A stretch of 35,293 bases of DNA from a virus: positions 1 through 35,293 of IMG/VR virus record IMGVR_UViG_3300030329_000267. One strand, written 5' to 3'. Of this stretch, positions 15,548 to 24,208 are shown in pieces; position 1 is the first letter of the stretch, and every line of letters starts with the position of its first letter. The notes under the pieces were generated by a model. It searched no databases. It was given only the letters and a program-made list of their open reading frames with translations, and was not told the origin of the DNA. A program made the translations under genes and the position numbers.

Positions 15548-17741
15548 GTCTGTTATAATAAAAATTACTCAAAAGGGAGCTAAGAAAACTGCTGGAGCAT
15601 TAAAAAAAGTAGGAAGTGCAGTTACATCTTTAGGTAAAGCATCTGCTTTAGTTGGGGGAGGATTTGCAGTATTATCTACAAAACTTGCTGGAGACTTCCA
15701 AAAAAGTCTTTTAGAAGTTTCTACATTAATGGGCAAAATGACCGATGGTCAGATGAAAAGGATGTCTAAGGAATTAAGACTTGTTTCTCAAACATCTGGG
15801 TTAGCATTAGATTCATTAAGTAAAGCAAAATATGATATAGTTTCTGCTGGGTTTTCTAATGCCGCTGAGTCTGCGGAAGTTTTAGCTACTGCATCAAAAT
15901 TAGCTGTTGGTGGTGTTACAAGTGCCGCAGAAGCGGCTGATCTTTTAACTACGGCGTTAAATGCAATGGGGAAAGATGCTAGTGAGGTTAATGAGGTTTC
16001 AGATTCTTTATTTACAACAGTTAGGCTTGGTAAAACAACTATGACTGAATTGGCATCCTCAATGGGTCAAGTATTGCCATTCGCAAGATCAGCAGGACTT
16101 AGCTTAGATGGTGTGAACTCTGCAATGGCTACAATTACAGCTAGTGGTATTTCTACAGCACAGGCTACTACATCATTAAGGGCGGCTCTTGTTTCCCTTA
16201 CCTCTCCAGCAGATAGCTCTAGGGAGGCTATGGAAGAGGCAGGAATTGAAATAAAAAGATTTGATGATGGGACATTAGACCTTGTTGGGACAGTAAAGCA
16301 ATTTCAAGGTCTTGACCCAGATACATTTAAAAAGATAATACCTAGAGTTGAGGCGATTCTTGGTATTCAAACAATGGCTAATAATTTTCAAACTCTTTCT
16401 GAAAATGTTGAAGAATTTGGGGAAAAATCTGCTGGTGCTACTGAAAAAGCATTTGAAAAAATGGCAGGGGGATTTAATCAGCAAATGCTAATGCTAAAAA
16501 ATTCGACTCAATCGGTTATGATAGAAGTAGGCAATGTTATAATTGATGTAATTACTCCAGTCTTAAAAGATGTAAACAAAGAATTTGCCACATTAGGTCA
16601 AATTGGATTTGATAATTTAGGAGCCGCTATTAGAGACGACTTGCCATTGTTAATGAATGTTCTTAAGCAGACATTTATAGTTGCTTTTGAATTTATTGAA
16701 GATAGAGCTAGTTTAATGGGCTATACAATTATTGAGCATTTAAAAAGTGCAATTCCGGGAATTGACGCAAATTTTAAAATTATAGAAGCCTATTCAAAAC
16801 AACTATCAGACAAAGCTGAAATTGATGCAAAATTTTTAGCAAATGTATATACAAATGCTTATGGAATAATAAAACTCAAAGCAGAAGAAAGAGCCTCTGA
16901 TGACTTTGAAATCACAGATAATATAGTTGAATATGATAGAGAGAAGCATGGAGAATTATTTGCTAATAGAGAGCAACTAATGTTAAAAGATTTTGAGGGA
17001 GCACTTGCAACAGCAGAAAACATTAAAGCTGTTACACAAGAAAAAGTAGATTTTGAAAATGCAATTAGTAGGGATCAAGCAATAAAATTTATAGAAGATA
17101 GAAATGTTTCATATAATGCTGTATTAGCCGCACATGATCAATTTATAGACACCTTAACAGATACAGAAATGCATGGAGCAGAAAGAAGAAAATTAATTCA
17201 AGAAGCAATAAAAAATAGTGCAATTAGATTTATTGGTGAGCATACTAAGGCTTTTATAAAAAACAAAATGCAAGAGGCTTTAATTGAGGATGCTGTAAAT
17301 AAAATGAAATTAGGCTCTCAACAAGCAACTGCCTTGCAAAGTTTTCTTATTGAAAAAGGCTCTGCTCTTGCAAGTGTAATTGTAAGTATGGCAAGAGGTG
17401 CGGCAAAAGCTATAGCCGCCTCAATGCCTATTGCATTAGTTACAGCCCCTGCAATTATTGCGACAGTTGCCGCTATTGGAAAAGGGATTAGCAGTAAAAT
17501 AGAATCTGCTCAAATAGGCTTTGCAGATGGAGGAATTGTTCCGGGCACAGGACAAGGCGATACGGTTCCAGCCATGCTAACTCCGGGTGAATTAATTTTA
17601 AATCAAGCACAGCAAGATAATCTTGTAGGGGGATTAGGTGGAATAACAATTAATTTTAACGGTCCGATTACAAATGATGAATACGTAAAAGATTTTATAC
17701 TTCCAGAAATTGAAAAAACTATTAGTCAGGGATTAGCTTAA
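15540..17741 (+). CDS. Tail tape measure protein
   Basis: 733 residues. The N-terminal half matches the TP901-type tape measure domain: LVSQTSGLALDSLSKAKYDI, AAEAADLLTTALNAMG, TAQATTSLRAALVSLTSP. A long helical region follows, then hydrophobic stretches near 630-650 (AIAASMPIALVTAPAIIATV), and the C-terminal signature FADGGIVPGTGQGDTVPAML-TPGEL. It sets tail length and is ejected ahead of DNA. Taking the usual 0.15 nm per residue, the tail would be about 110 nm. No lysozyme or peptidase insert is evident. Confidence 0.9.
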   Translation: MAKSVIIKITQKGAKKTAGALKKVGSAVTSLGKASALVGGGFAVLSTKLAGDFQKSLLEVSTLMGKMTDGQMKRMSKELRLVSQTSGLALDSLSKAKYDIVSAGFSNAAESAEVLATASKLAVGGVTSAAEAADLLTTALNAMGKDASEVNEVSDSLFTTVRLGKTTMTELASSMGQVLPFARSAGLSLDGVNSAMATITASGISTAQATTSLRAALVSLTSPADSSREAMEEAGIEIKRFDDGTLDLVGTVKQFQGLDPDTFKKIIPRVEAILGIQTMANNFQTLSENVEEFGEKSAGATEKAFEKMAGGFNQQMLMLKNSTQSVMIEVGNVIIDVITPVLKDVNKEFATLGQIGFDNLGAAIRDDLPLLMNVLKQTFIVAFEFIEDRASLMGYTIIEHLKSAIPGIDANFKIIEAYSKQLSDKAEIDAKFLANVYTNAYGIIKLKAEERASDDFEITDNIVEYDREKHGELFANREQLMLKDFEGALATAENIKAVTQEKVDFENAISRDQAIKFIEDRNVSYNAVLAAHDQFIDTLTDTEMHGAERRKLIQEAIKNSAIRFIGEHTKAFIKNKMQEALIEDAVNKMKLGSQQATALQSFLIEKGSALASVIVSMARGAAKAIAASMPIALVTAPAIIATVAAIGKGISSKIESAQIGFADGGIVPGTGQGDTVPAMLTPGELILNQAQQDNLVGGLGGITINFNGPITNDEYVKDFILPEIEKTISQGLA

Positions 17742-19987
17742 TGGCATTAACTCTCCCAAGTTCATTCTTAAATCATTCAATAAAACAGAACTGGTTATTC
17801 CAGTTGCATTATGATGATGAAAGCAACTTTACTGGGGTAGCTTTTTACGACACAACAGTTGAATCTATTTTTTATAACGGATCGGTTTTAAACAAACCTA
17901 GCATCAGGGAGAGCATTGATTTAAAAAAGAGTAAAGCTAAAACAGGAAATGTATCCCTAACTTTGGCTAATTTTCTACACTTAGGAGAGAATTTTTCTGA
18001 TGAAATATATGGAGGCTCTAGGGATTATATAAATAGAATTATCAAGATTTATATTCAGCCAGAGGATGTAACTGGAATAAGTGATTGCTTTTTAATATAC
18101 ACAGGAAAATTAACCAATATATCTCATACTATTGATAAAATAAAATTATCTGTTAATGCTCAAAAGCCGTGGGATGGTGTTGAAGTTCCACAGGTTAAAA
18201 CCTCCAAGAATAAATATTTTCCGATAGCTTATGGAGATTTTACTCCAAATGCGAGTCAGGGAAATGCAGATTCTGTTTCAATTACTTTTGGCTCTGCAAA
18301 TAATGTTGATGAATTTAGAAAGCGAAAAACTTTATATCCTATTCCTGTTAATGAATTAAGAGGTGATACTGGCTTTTGTATAACTGGAGAATGGTCACAG
18401 GGAGAGAAGGCTTGGCCGCATTATTATGAAAAATCTACAGATCAATTTATACCTATTGCTAATGATGCCTCAACTTATTCAACAGTTGATTTAGCAAATG
18501 AAACTTATGGAGATGGATATGCAGTCAGGTTTCATCAAAATTTATTGAAAAAAAGTTTTTTTAAACCGCTAGAGCTTGCAAGTAGGTCAAATGGGACTTC
18601 ACTTACTTGGGCAGATAATAGTAATGCTTTTAATACAGAAGATGATATTGAAACAAGCTCATATACAGAATGTCTTGTAGATGGAGATTATGTAAATGAC
18701 GACACTGCTACAGCTACTTGGAAAGTGCCTCAATTAACAGGATATCCAAGTACACTCGCTGTCCATTTAGTCCTAACTGGAGCATTTACATTAGCTAATG
18801 AGTCTGGAGCTGGCACAATGAAATTGGAGTTGCTAGATAGGTCTTTTGGCGCTGGTGATACATTAGGATATTATGACAACACAGGTGATGGATCAACGGC
18901 TCAATTACATAAAACTACAGGAGGAACTTTAAGCACTGCGGGTGTTGCGTATTTAACTGGTCAATATGACCACGATGCTGAATTTCTTGCAGGAAACGGA
19001 TACAGTGATGGAGTTTCTTTAAGAACTAAACTATCAAGAGGCGGGGGAGAAAATATAGATGGAGATGTAAGTGGTAATATTAGAATATATGACATTGTAG
19101 TTGAAGCCACTACTCAATTAGATTTTACAGCTACTACAGCAACAGGCAAGAGTGAGGCATCTAGGTTTTTAAGTGACATAGAATATGTTTACTCTGGAGG
19201 AGATGGACAAGTTGATAATGGCTGGAATAGTAATGCCGCAATAACAGAAATTCATGAAGCACATAGAGATTTACTACATAGGTACACAAGCTATGCAAAT
19301 TCAAATACGCCTACAAATTGGGGGAGTGGTACAAACTTAAACTCTATTAAAGATTGGAGAATTAGGTATTGGATAAATGAGCCAACTCCATTAATTAGAG
19401 TATTAGAAAAGTTACAATATGAAGGCGGTTTTATTTTTAGGTTTAATGGACAAGGAGCAGGAGAATATATATTTGTCCCAGATAGCATTAGCACAGATCA
19501 CACTTTAAACACAGATGATTTAGCAGATCTAAACATTTCATTAACACCAATGAATGATATTGTTACCACAATGGATATTGAATATAGAAAACACCCTGCT
19601 ATTTCAGGATACACAACAAAAGTAACTGCAACAAATTCGACTGCAATCAGCGATTTGAAAGTAGGCACAAATGAAAATAAAAAAACAATTAGACTTGATG
19701 CTTATGTAGGTGATTCAAGTGGAGAGAATGATATACCAACAGCATCAACGAGTAACGTAAATGACGATTGGTTTTCTTATTATGATAATATACTAGGAGA
19801 ACAAAAAATTGAAGTAGATGCAACTGTGATTAATCCAGCTTTTTATGGAATAGATGTCGGTGATTTTGTAGCTTTTGGCACAATGCCAGTTAAAGCATTT
19901 AATGGAGCTTGGTCTGGAAAAAACTTCATGGTTGTTAGTGTATCAAGGCAAGTTGGTAAATTAAAATGTAAATTTAGGGAAATATAA
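17741..19987 (+). CDS. Tail tip / baseplate hub protein
   Basis: 748 residues, directly after the tape measure and overlapping its stop. The N-terminus (LPSSFLNHSIKQNWLFQLHYDDE... TGNVSLTLANF) looks like a distal-tail type beta domain. The middle (about 280-450) looks like an inserted beta, possibly carbohydrate-binding, domain. The C-terminal part (LIRVLEKLQYEGGFIFRFN, DVGDFVAFG, FMVVSVSRQVGKLKC) resembles hub proteins that close the tube. The exact split of tip functions between this gene and the next is inferred. Confidence 0.65.
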   Translation: MALTLPSSFLNHSIKQNWLFQLHYDDESNFTGVAFYDTTVESIFYNGSVLNKPSIRESIDLKKSKAKTGNVSLTLANFLHLGENFSDEIYGGSRDYINRIIKIYIQPEDVTGISDCFLIYTGKLTNISHTIDKIKLSVNAQKPWDGVEVPQVKTSKNKYFPIAYGDFTPNASQGNADSVSITFGSANNVDEFRKRKTLYPIPVNELRGDTGFCITGEWSQGEKAWPHYYEKSTDQFIPIANDASTYSTVDLANETYGDGYAVRFHQNLLKKSFFKPLELASRSNGTSLTWADNSNAFNTEDDIETSSYTECLVDGDYVNDDTATATWKVPQLTGYPSTLAVHLVLTGAFTLANESGAGTMKLELLDRSFGAGDTLGYYDNTGDGSTAQLHKTTGGTLSTAGVAYLTGQYDHDAEFLAGNGYSDGVSLRTKLSRGGGENIDGDVSGNIRIYDIVVEATTQLDFTATTATGKSEASRFLSDIEYVYSGGDGQVDNGWNSNAAITEIHEAHRDLLHRYTSYANSNTPTNWGSGTNLNSIKDWRIRYWINEPTPLIRVLEKLQYEGGFIFRFNGQGAGEYIFVPDSISTDHTLNTDDLADLNISLTPMNDIVTTMDIEYRKHPAISGYTTKVTATNSTAISDLKVGTNENKKTIRLDAYVGDSSGENDIPTASTSNVNDDWFSYYDNILGEQKIEVDATVINPAFYGIDVGDFVAFGTMPVKAFNGAWSGKNFMVVSVSRQVGKLKCKFREI

Positions 19988-20769
19988 TGGCTAAAACTTT
20001 TTACTACGATGATAAAAATGTAATGGACTTAACACTAGGAGAAGGTACTTTTGGAATTGGATCGGGGTTATTAGTTTTTTCTGCTGGAAGTGCAGTTAGC
20101 AACCAAGAAAGATTAATTGACCAATCTACAAGTCTAGCAATTACCAGCTTTCAAAATACGAGCAACAATGCTGGGGATGCAGTTGTAATTCCATTTGGAG
20201 CAAATACAAAGCTAGATTTTTTAGCTGTTTACATGAGCGCATCGGAAGCAGGAGATTTAAAATTCGGAACAGAAAATGCTACTAATAACCAATATACCGA
20301 AAGACTCCATTTCTCATCCACATTTAGTGCAGGTTGGACAGTTGGAGAATTTAGTGAACAAAGTTCAGATAACTGGATGCTTTACACCTTTAATGCAGAT
20401 TTAGATAATTTTACTGAATTTATTACTGGTGAAAAATTAGTTTTTTCAGTCAATCCAGAAATGGGAACAGGGGAAGCTGAAGAATTTAATACAGAAATTA
20501 ACACAAGTATTGGAGGCGTTGAATATGCTGTTAAAACTGGAAACCCTAAAACCACTATAAGTATGAACTTTTCAAGCATAGGAAGCACCTTTAAAGGTAG
20601 ATTAGAATCAATGCAAGAAAATGTACAAAACTATAAAAAATTTATTTATTCAGAAGATGGAACAACAGGACCGTTTCATTATGTACGATTAGCAAAACCT
20701 ATTGATTTTAAAGAGGTTTCTTATAATAGGTATTCTTGTTCTATTGATTTAATAGAACAATTATCATAA
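19987..20769 (+). CDS. Tail tip protein, beta-rich (260 aa)
   Basis: Overlaps the hub gene by one base (TAATG) and is the last gene of the tail operon. Almost entirely beta-type sequence: VVIPFGANTKLDFLAVYMS, FSAGWTVGEFSEQSSDNW, and a C-terminal unit KGRLESMQENVQNYKKFIY ending IDLIEQLS that looks like the end of a distal tail protein. It probably forms part of the adsorption tip. No enzymatic motif was seen. Confidence 0.6.
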   Translation: MAKTFYYDDKNVMDLTLGEGTFGIGSGLLVFSAGSAVSNQERLIDQSTSLAITSFQNTSNNAGDAVVIPFGANTKLDFLAVYMSASEAGDLKFGTENATNNQYTERLHFSSTFSAGWTVGEFSEQSSDNWMLYTFNADLDNFTEFITGEKLVFSVNPEMGTGEAEEFNTEINTSIGGVEYAVKTGNPKTTISMNFSSIGSTFKGRLESMQENVQNYKKFIYSEDGTTGPFHYVRLAKPIDFKEVSYNRYSCSIDLIEQLS

Positions 20770-20790
20770 TTATTTTGTAAATTCTCCCAC

Positions 20791-20861
20791 GGCAGGGGTG
20801 TTAAGGTGTTTTTGCTCCAACATTTTCACCTTTATTCACAACTATAAAAATCACTCCTGCC
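20791..20861 (+). terminator. Nested stem structure after the tail operon, putative terminator
   Basis: GGCAGGGGUG (20791-20800) can pair with CACUCCUGCC (20852-20861), 10 bp with one G.U. Inside it AAGGUG (20803-20808) pairs with CACCUU (20827-20832). UUUU occurs soon after, at 20867-20870. It lies between the tail operon and the early-region promoter, where transcription would be expected to stop. The shape is more complex than a simple intrinsic terminator, so a protein-bound or packaging-related element is also possible. Confidence 0.45.
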
Positions 20862-20877
20862 TCCCCTTTTACCCTAT

Positions 20878-20944
20878 ACTAACCCTTATAAATAAAAATT
20901 AAAGTGTTTGGATTTCTCATTTATTATGCTTAACATTGTATAGT
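20878..20944 (+). promoter_or_regulatory. Promoter/operator region upstream of the 20980 operon (motif copy 1)
   Basis: ACTAACCCTTAT (20878-20889) is followed 16 bases later by GTTTGGAT (20906-20913). The same pair occurs at 28975-29001. TTGGAT could be a -35 box, with TAACAT (20931-20936) as a -10 box 17 bases on; TATAGT at 20939-20944 is another -10 candidate. The site is in the only gene-free stretch of about 200 bases, just before the early-type operon. Confidence 0.5.
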
Positions 20945-20979
20945 TGTGTTTTTAGAAAAAAAATAAAATGGAGTCTTTA

Positions 20980-21387
20980 ATGAACTATATTCAAAAATCT
21001 AAGATAAAATCTTTGGTAAAAGATCAAGGTTTTAGACTTAGCCCTAATGCTATTGATGGCATAAATAGATCAGTAGAAAATCTTATTAAGCAGATGCTTA
21101 ATAATGTAGAATCTGATGGTATGAAAACATTGATGAATCAGCATACTGGAGTTGTAAAGGTAAAGCAAAAATCAAATGATACTATTTATGGAAAAAAATG
21201 TCAAAGGTGTTGCAATTTAGATGATGCTTTTTTAAGAAAGGGGCAAGATGAACAAAGATGGTTTTATGATGAAGTAAAAAGATGCTCTAACAATCTTATC
21301 AAGAAAAGAAATTATGATCCTCATTTTGCTACCAAACAAGGTAGGGTAAATAATTTTCTTAATAAACCATATAAAAAGGGGGCATAA
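20980..21387 (+). CDS. Putative histone-fold DNA-binding protein with Cys-containing tail
   Basis: 135 residues. The start is ATG 20980, because GGAG lies six bases before it; an in-frame ATG at 20968 has no such site. Residues 6-55 follow the pattern of single histone folds of the archaeal and DUF1931/bacterial histone type: KSKIKSLVKDQGFRLSPNAI, a long middle helix (DGINRSVENLIKQMLNNVES), then DGMKTLMNQH, where the family has NGRKT.... Residues 74-78 give CQRCC, then a basic helical tail with RWFYDEVKRCSNN. It opens the early-type operon. It may coat or bend phage DNA or act as a regulator. The assignment is by pattern only. Confidence 0.6.
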   Translation: MNYIQKSKIKSLVKDQGFRLSPNAIDGINRSVENLIKQMLNNVESDGMKTLMNQHTGVVKVKQKSNDTIYGKKCQRCCNLDDAFLRKGQDEQRWFYDEVKRCSNNLIKKRNYDPHFATKQGRVNNFLNKPYKKGA

Positions 21388-21749
21388 TGAATAAACCAGT
21401 ACACACCCTTATGGGCTTTAAAATGGATGACAATCATGAGTTTTTAGTAATTGGCACATGGTGTTGGGGATTAGGAAAAACCATTGAACAGGCTATGAAA
21501 AATGCTAGTGTTAATGGTGATGTAAAAAGGTGCTATTGCAAAATAGTACCTATTGAAAAAAATACAGGAGGCAGATGGGAAATCTGCAACATCACAGGGG
21601 GAATTACAGTATTTGATTCTGAGACATGGAAGCATAAAGAAAATAAAATATTCAGTCAAACATGGAACAAGGCTTTTCATGTTGGTGGGAATAAGAGGGG
21701 TAAAGTTGTTAAGTTTGGCTTTGATCTATTTACAGAGGGGGGTAAGTAA
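21387..21749 (+). CDS. Hypothetical protein (120 aa)
   Basis: Starts in a TAATG overlap with GGGGG just upstream. Contains FLVIGTWCWGLGKTIEQAMKNA and RWEICNITGGITVFD, with several Trp and Cys residues but no paired metal site. It ends EGGK, and those codons make the GGGGGG ribosome binding site of the next gene. Weakly similar in layout to the next gene (a Trp strand, then T..QAM..A helix). Confidence 0.6.
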   Translation: MNKPVHTLMGFKMDDNHEFLVIGTWCWGLGKTIEQAMKNASVNGDVKRCYCKIVPIEKNTGGRWEICNITGGITVFDSETWKHKENKIFSQTWNKAFHVGGNKRGKVVKFGFDLFTEGGK

Positions 21750-21952
21750 TGGATAGCTACGATTGGGGTAATGCAAAAATAGAAATTACCTGGAAAAGCA
21801 GTCAGAATTTAGGATACACCTGTTATACAAGAGTTAGGACAATGAAACAAGCTATGCAGTATGCCATAGAAAAAAGAGGTTTTAAATATAAAAATAAAAA
21901 TAATGAGTGGGTTTCATTTCCGTTTAAAACACTTTCTAAAGGGGGTAAGTAA
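21749..21952 (+). CDS. Hypothetical protein (67 aa)
   Basis: Strand AKIEITWKSSQNLGYTCYTRV, helix TMKQAMQYAIEKRGF, strand NNEWVSFPF, and SKGGK at the end. The beta-helix-beta pattern resembles part of the preceding protein, so the two may be distant paralogues. Start and stop are both TAATG junctions. Function unknown. Confidence 0.6.
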   Translation: MDSYDWGNAKIEITWKSSQNLGYTCYTRVRTMKQAMQYAIEKRGFKYKNKNNEWVSFPFKTLSKGGK

Positions 21953-22308
21953 TGGAAAAAGATAAATTTATTAAAAGCAGGGTTGATACTATAGAATGGA
22001 ATAAGGAAAATGTCTTAGTGGAAAAAGGCATGAGAGAAATAAGACTTTATGCTAAATCTTGCTATGATCAACATTATCAGCATATTGGGACTATTTGTTA
22101 TGACATTGCTGATGGAACGCAATTTGTTCAGCCTGTAATTATGGGAAAGGATAAATATTATTATTATAATCGTGATAAAATGCAGTATTACAAGACCTTA
22201 GAAAAGGCTCAAAATTATAGCAAAAATCAGTACATAAAATCCGTAAAACTAAAGGCAAATTGGCAGTTTAAATTTCTTGAGGGGGGTAAACAATGCAGTG
22301 GGCAATAG
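21952..22308 (+). CDS. Hypothetical protein (118 aa)
   Basis: Rich in Lys, Tyr and Gln (YYYYNRDKMQYYKTLEKAQ). It reaches the same EGGK ending as its neighbours, but the following codon is CAA where they have TAA, so it runs on five residues and overlaps the next gene by 16 bases. This looks like loss of a stop at a shared junction sequence. Function unknown. Confidence 0.6.
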   Translation: MEKDKFIKSRVDTIEWNKENVLVEKGMREIRLYAKSCYDQHYQHIGTICYDIADGTQFVQPVIMGKDKYYYYNRDKMQYYKTLEKAQNYSKNQYIKSVKLKANWQFKFLEGGKQCSGQ

Positions 22309-22529
22309 ATGCTTGGTGTGGTTATGGAAATCAAAACAAAAAATCTGTAATGAAAAAACCACAAGCTGATAAAGCTAAAAAAGAAACATACAGAATGAGC
22401 TATTGTATTTCTTGTAAATGTGTCTGGGAAACAGATAAGGGTTCACCTCAATACATACATAAATATCAAGATTTTCCAACAATAGGAATCAAAAAGAAAA
22501 AATGCAAATACTGTAAGGAGTTTAAATGA
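22293..22529 (+). CDS. Zinc-ribbon protein (78 aa)
   Basis: ATG after GAGGGGGGTAAACA. The N-terminal 30 residues are basic. Then comes YCISCKCVWE, about 30 residues, and a closing PTIGIKKKKCKYCKEFK: a two-knuckle CxxC...CxxC zinc site. The same C-terminal layout (PTIGKKRKICRGCK) ends the protein at 26696-26959, so the two share a module. Likely nucleic-acid binding; the target is unknown. Confidence 0.65.
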   Translation: MQWAIDAWCGYGNQNKKSVMKKPQADKAKKETYRMSYCISCKCVWETDKGSPQYIHKYQDFPTIGIKKKKCKYCKEFK

Positions 22530-22855
22530 TGTACACTTGTATTAATTGTGATTTTCCATTTGAAGAACGACAGATGGATTTAGGTGAAAGAATGTGCAAT
22601 AAATGTTTAGAAAAAGAAAGATACTGTATGGAGGTTGAATTTGATGTTGATCCAAGTAGTGATAGAGTTGATTATAATGTTTTAGTAGATGATAGCTTAG
22701 AATGGCTTTTAAAGGAGTATAATGAGGCTAAAACAAAGGGATTTCATTCTAAGCTAGGTTCATGTCCTAAAATAAAAATATTAAGCGTTACCGATGTTTT
22801 AGATGGTATTATAATTGATCCAAATAAAATTAATTCAATGTTGGAGGAAATGTAA
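22526..22855 (+). CDS. Protein with N-terminal zinc ribbon (109 aa)
   Basis: ATGATG start after AAGGAG; either ATG could serve. Residues 4-29 form CINC...MCNKC, a compact zinc ribbon. The rest is acidic (FDVDPSSDRVDYNVLVDD, EWLLKEYNEAKTKGF) with no recognised fold. It shares a TAATG junction with the next small gene. Confidence 0.6.
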   Translation: MMYTCINCDFPFEERQMDLGERMCNKCLEKERYCMEVEFDVDPSSDRVDYNVLVDDSLEWLLKEYNEAKTKGFHSKLGSCPKIKILSVTDVLDGIIIDPNKINSMLEEM

Positions 22856-22971
22856 TGGAACAATTCTGTGTTTTATGTAATTGGTGGAGAAACCAAGCAG
22901 ATGATAATTGTAAAAAGAATCATTTTAAAGAAAAAAAAAGGAGCAGTAATGAAAGTAAAAGAACTAATTAA
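22855..22971 (+). CDS. Micro-protein with Cys/His motif (38 aa)
   Basis: Starts in a TAATG overlap. CVLCNWW (Cys5, Cys8), then Cys19 and His23, could form a small zinc knuckle; the tail is basic. It overlaps the next gene by 23 bases in another frame, and the Lys-rich end contains that gene's ribosome binding site. Short and unrecognised, but the coupled start and metal-type spacing favour a real gene. Confidence 0.45.
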   Translation: MEQFCVLCNWWRNQADDNCKKNHFKEKKRSSNESKRTN

Positions 22972-23137
22972 AAAACTAGAACAAATCAAAGACAAAGAAT
23001 TATATGTAGTTGTTGCAGATATTGAAGACTGTTTTGGGGAGTTCCCGAATCATTGGGTAAAAAGTATTGAGGAGCATGAAACTGGCTCTAGTGGGTATGA
23101 GATAGAAGGCGAAGTAAGATTATTAACAAGTATATAA
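22949..23137 (+). CDS. Hypothetical protein (62 aa)
   Basis: ATG 22949 with AAAAAGGAGCAGTA upstream is the clear start. MKVKELIKKLEQIKDKEL followed by YVVVADIEDCF and VRLLTSI is the pattern of a common small phage protein (helix, then beta sheet) seen in early regions. Function unknown. Confidence 0.65.
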   Translation: MKVKELIKKLEQIKDKELYVVVADIEDCFGEFPNHWVKSIEEHETGSSGYEIEGEVRLLTSI

Positions 23138-23149
23138 AAAGGAGCAGAA

Positions 23150-23569
23150 ATGCCAGTACCATTTTTAAATAAACATAGTGAAGAGCAATATTTAGAGTTG
23201 GAAAAACATTATCTAAATCTACATAGTGCTATGTCTTCTCTTCTTACAATCACGGAGGGAGAAGATTTAGATACAGATTCACAACGATTAATTCATTTTA
23301 ATGCGCTTTGCACAAGAGTAAATGAAATTATTGAAAGGTTTGATAAAATCACCAAGCAGGTTCAGGATTCCAAGTTCAAAGGGGACTCCGCAACTACATC
23401 CTCCTACCCTGAATCTGCTGAGGTGGTTATTTATTGCACTAAACAAGAGAGAGATGATATAATAGAGGCTCTTGAAAATTATTCAATGTTGCTGGATAAT
23501 TTAAAAATATCTGATAGGTTTAAATTATTAGCCAGTGAAATAAGCGAATCTAAAAAGGAGGTTGAATGA
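23150..23569 (+). CDS. Helical protein, unknown (139 aa)
   Basis: AAAGGAGCAGAA precedes the ATG. Two helical regions (YLELEKHYLNLHSAMSSLL... FNALCTRVNEIIERFDKI and TKQERDDIIEALENYSMLL) are separated by a Ser/Thr-rich linker. It ends KKEVE over the ribosome binding site of the next gene. No family recognised. Confidence 0.65.
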   Translation: MPVPFLNKHSEEQYLELEKHYLNLHSAMSSLLTITEGEDLDTDSQRLIHFNALCTRVNEIIERFDKITKQVQDSKFKGDSATTSSYPESAEVVIYCTKQERDDIIEALENYSMLLDNLKISDRFKLLASEISESKKEVE

Positions 23570-23895
23570 GTTTTTATAATACAATTAATGAGTCTGGCAA
23601 TGAGTTAAAAAATTCTAATCAAAAAGCAAGATCACAAGAGGATTTGATTTATAGCTATTTTTTAACTGCTGGCAAATCATTAAGTCCATCACAAATATTA
23701 GAAACATTAAAATTGAAATGCCCAATCACATCAGTTAGAAGAGCCTTGACTAACTTAACTAATGAAGAAAAACTTGTTAAGACTGATGATTATGTGCAGG
23801 GGGGTTTTGGTAAAAAAGAACATCTGTGGAGGTTAAGAACCGCACAAGATGATATTGATCCTAATCAGTACACATTATTTGGAGGTAAAAAATGA
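23566..23895 (+). CDS. Winged-helix DNA-binding protein
   Basis: 109 residues, ATGA overlap. Residues 23-90 give a winged helix: SQEDLIYSYFLTAGKSLSPS, QILETLKLKCPITSVRRAL as recognition-helix region, TNLTNEEKLVKTD, then the wing GGFGKKEHLWRL. Similar small proteins are common in phage early regions and may regulate transcription or replication. Ends FGGKK at the next gene's ribosome binding site. Confidence 0.7.
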   Translation: MSFYNTINESGNELKNSNQKARSQEDLIYSYFLTAGKSLSPSQILETLKLKCPITSVRRALTNLTNEEKLVKTDDYVQGGFGKKEHLWRLRTAQDDIDPNQYTLFGGKK

Positions 23896-24068
23896 GATAT
23901 TATTGGGAGGCACTTTTCAGTGTAGAATACTTTCCTTATTGGGAGTTTACAATGCTTATGGTGTTATTATTGAACCTAAGTATGCTATACAGGTTGCACA
24001 GGGTTGAAAAAAAGATTGATATACAGAATGAGTTGTTGCACCACATTATTGATGAGGTGGAGGAATGA
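23892..24068 (+). CDS. Small membrane protein (58 aa)
   Basis: ATGA overlap with the winged-helix gene and GGAGG upstream. One membrane helix (FTMLMVLLLNLSMLYRL) flanked by an aromatic N-terminus (MRYYWEALFSVEYFPYWE) and an acidic coiled C-terminus ending HHIIDEVEE. First of three adjacent tiny membrane genes. Confidence 0.6.
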   Translation: MRYYWEALFSVEYFPYWEFTMLMVLLLNLSMLYRLHRVEKKIDIQNELLHHIIDEVEE

Positions 24069-24208
24069 TTGTAATGAATATAGCAGAATGGATAGCAAAT
24101 ATTTTTATTCTTGGAATAGCTTGTTTAATCTGGGCAATAGCAATATTTGGATTTATTACAATTCTATCAATTTCAAATAAACTAATAAAGGATTTTATAA
24201 ATGATTAA
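24065..24208 (+). CDS. Small membrane protein (47 aa)
   Basis: Overlaps the previous stop. A strong GTGGAGG sits too close to ATG 24065 but well placed for ATG 24074, so the true product may be 44 residues. A single long hydrophobic stretch (IFILGIACLIWAIAIFGFIT) crosses the membrane. Function unknown. Confidence 0.55.
   Translation: MIVMNIAEWIANIFILGIACLIWAIAIFGFITILSISNKLIKDFIND

Noticed and set aside
20968-20979. Start of the histone-like gene at ATG 20968
   Set aside because: GGAG at 20970-20973 is spaced for ATG 20980, while nothing suitable lies before 20968.
22868-22948. N-terminal extension of the 22949 gene
   Set aside because: Starts at a non-ATG codon without a ribosome binding site, whereas AAGGAG precedes ATG 22949.
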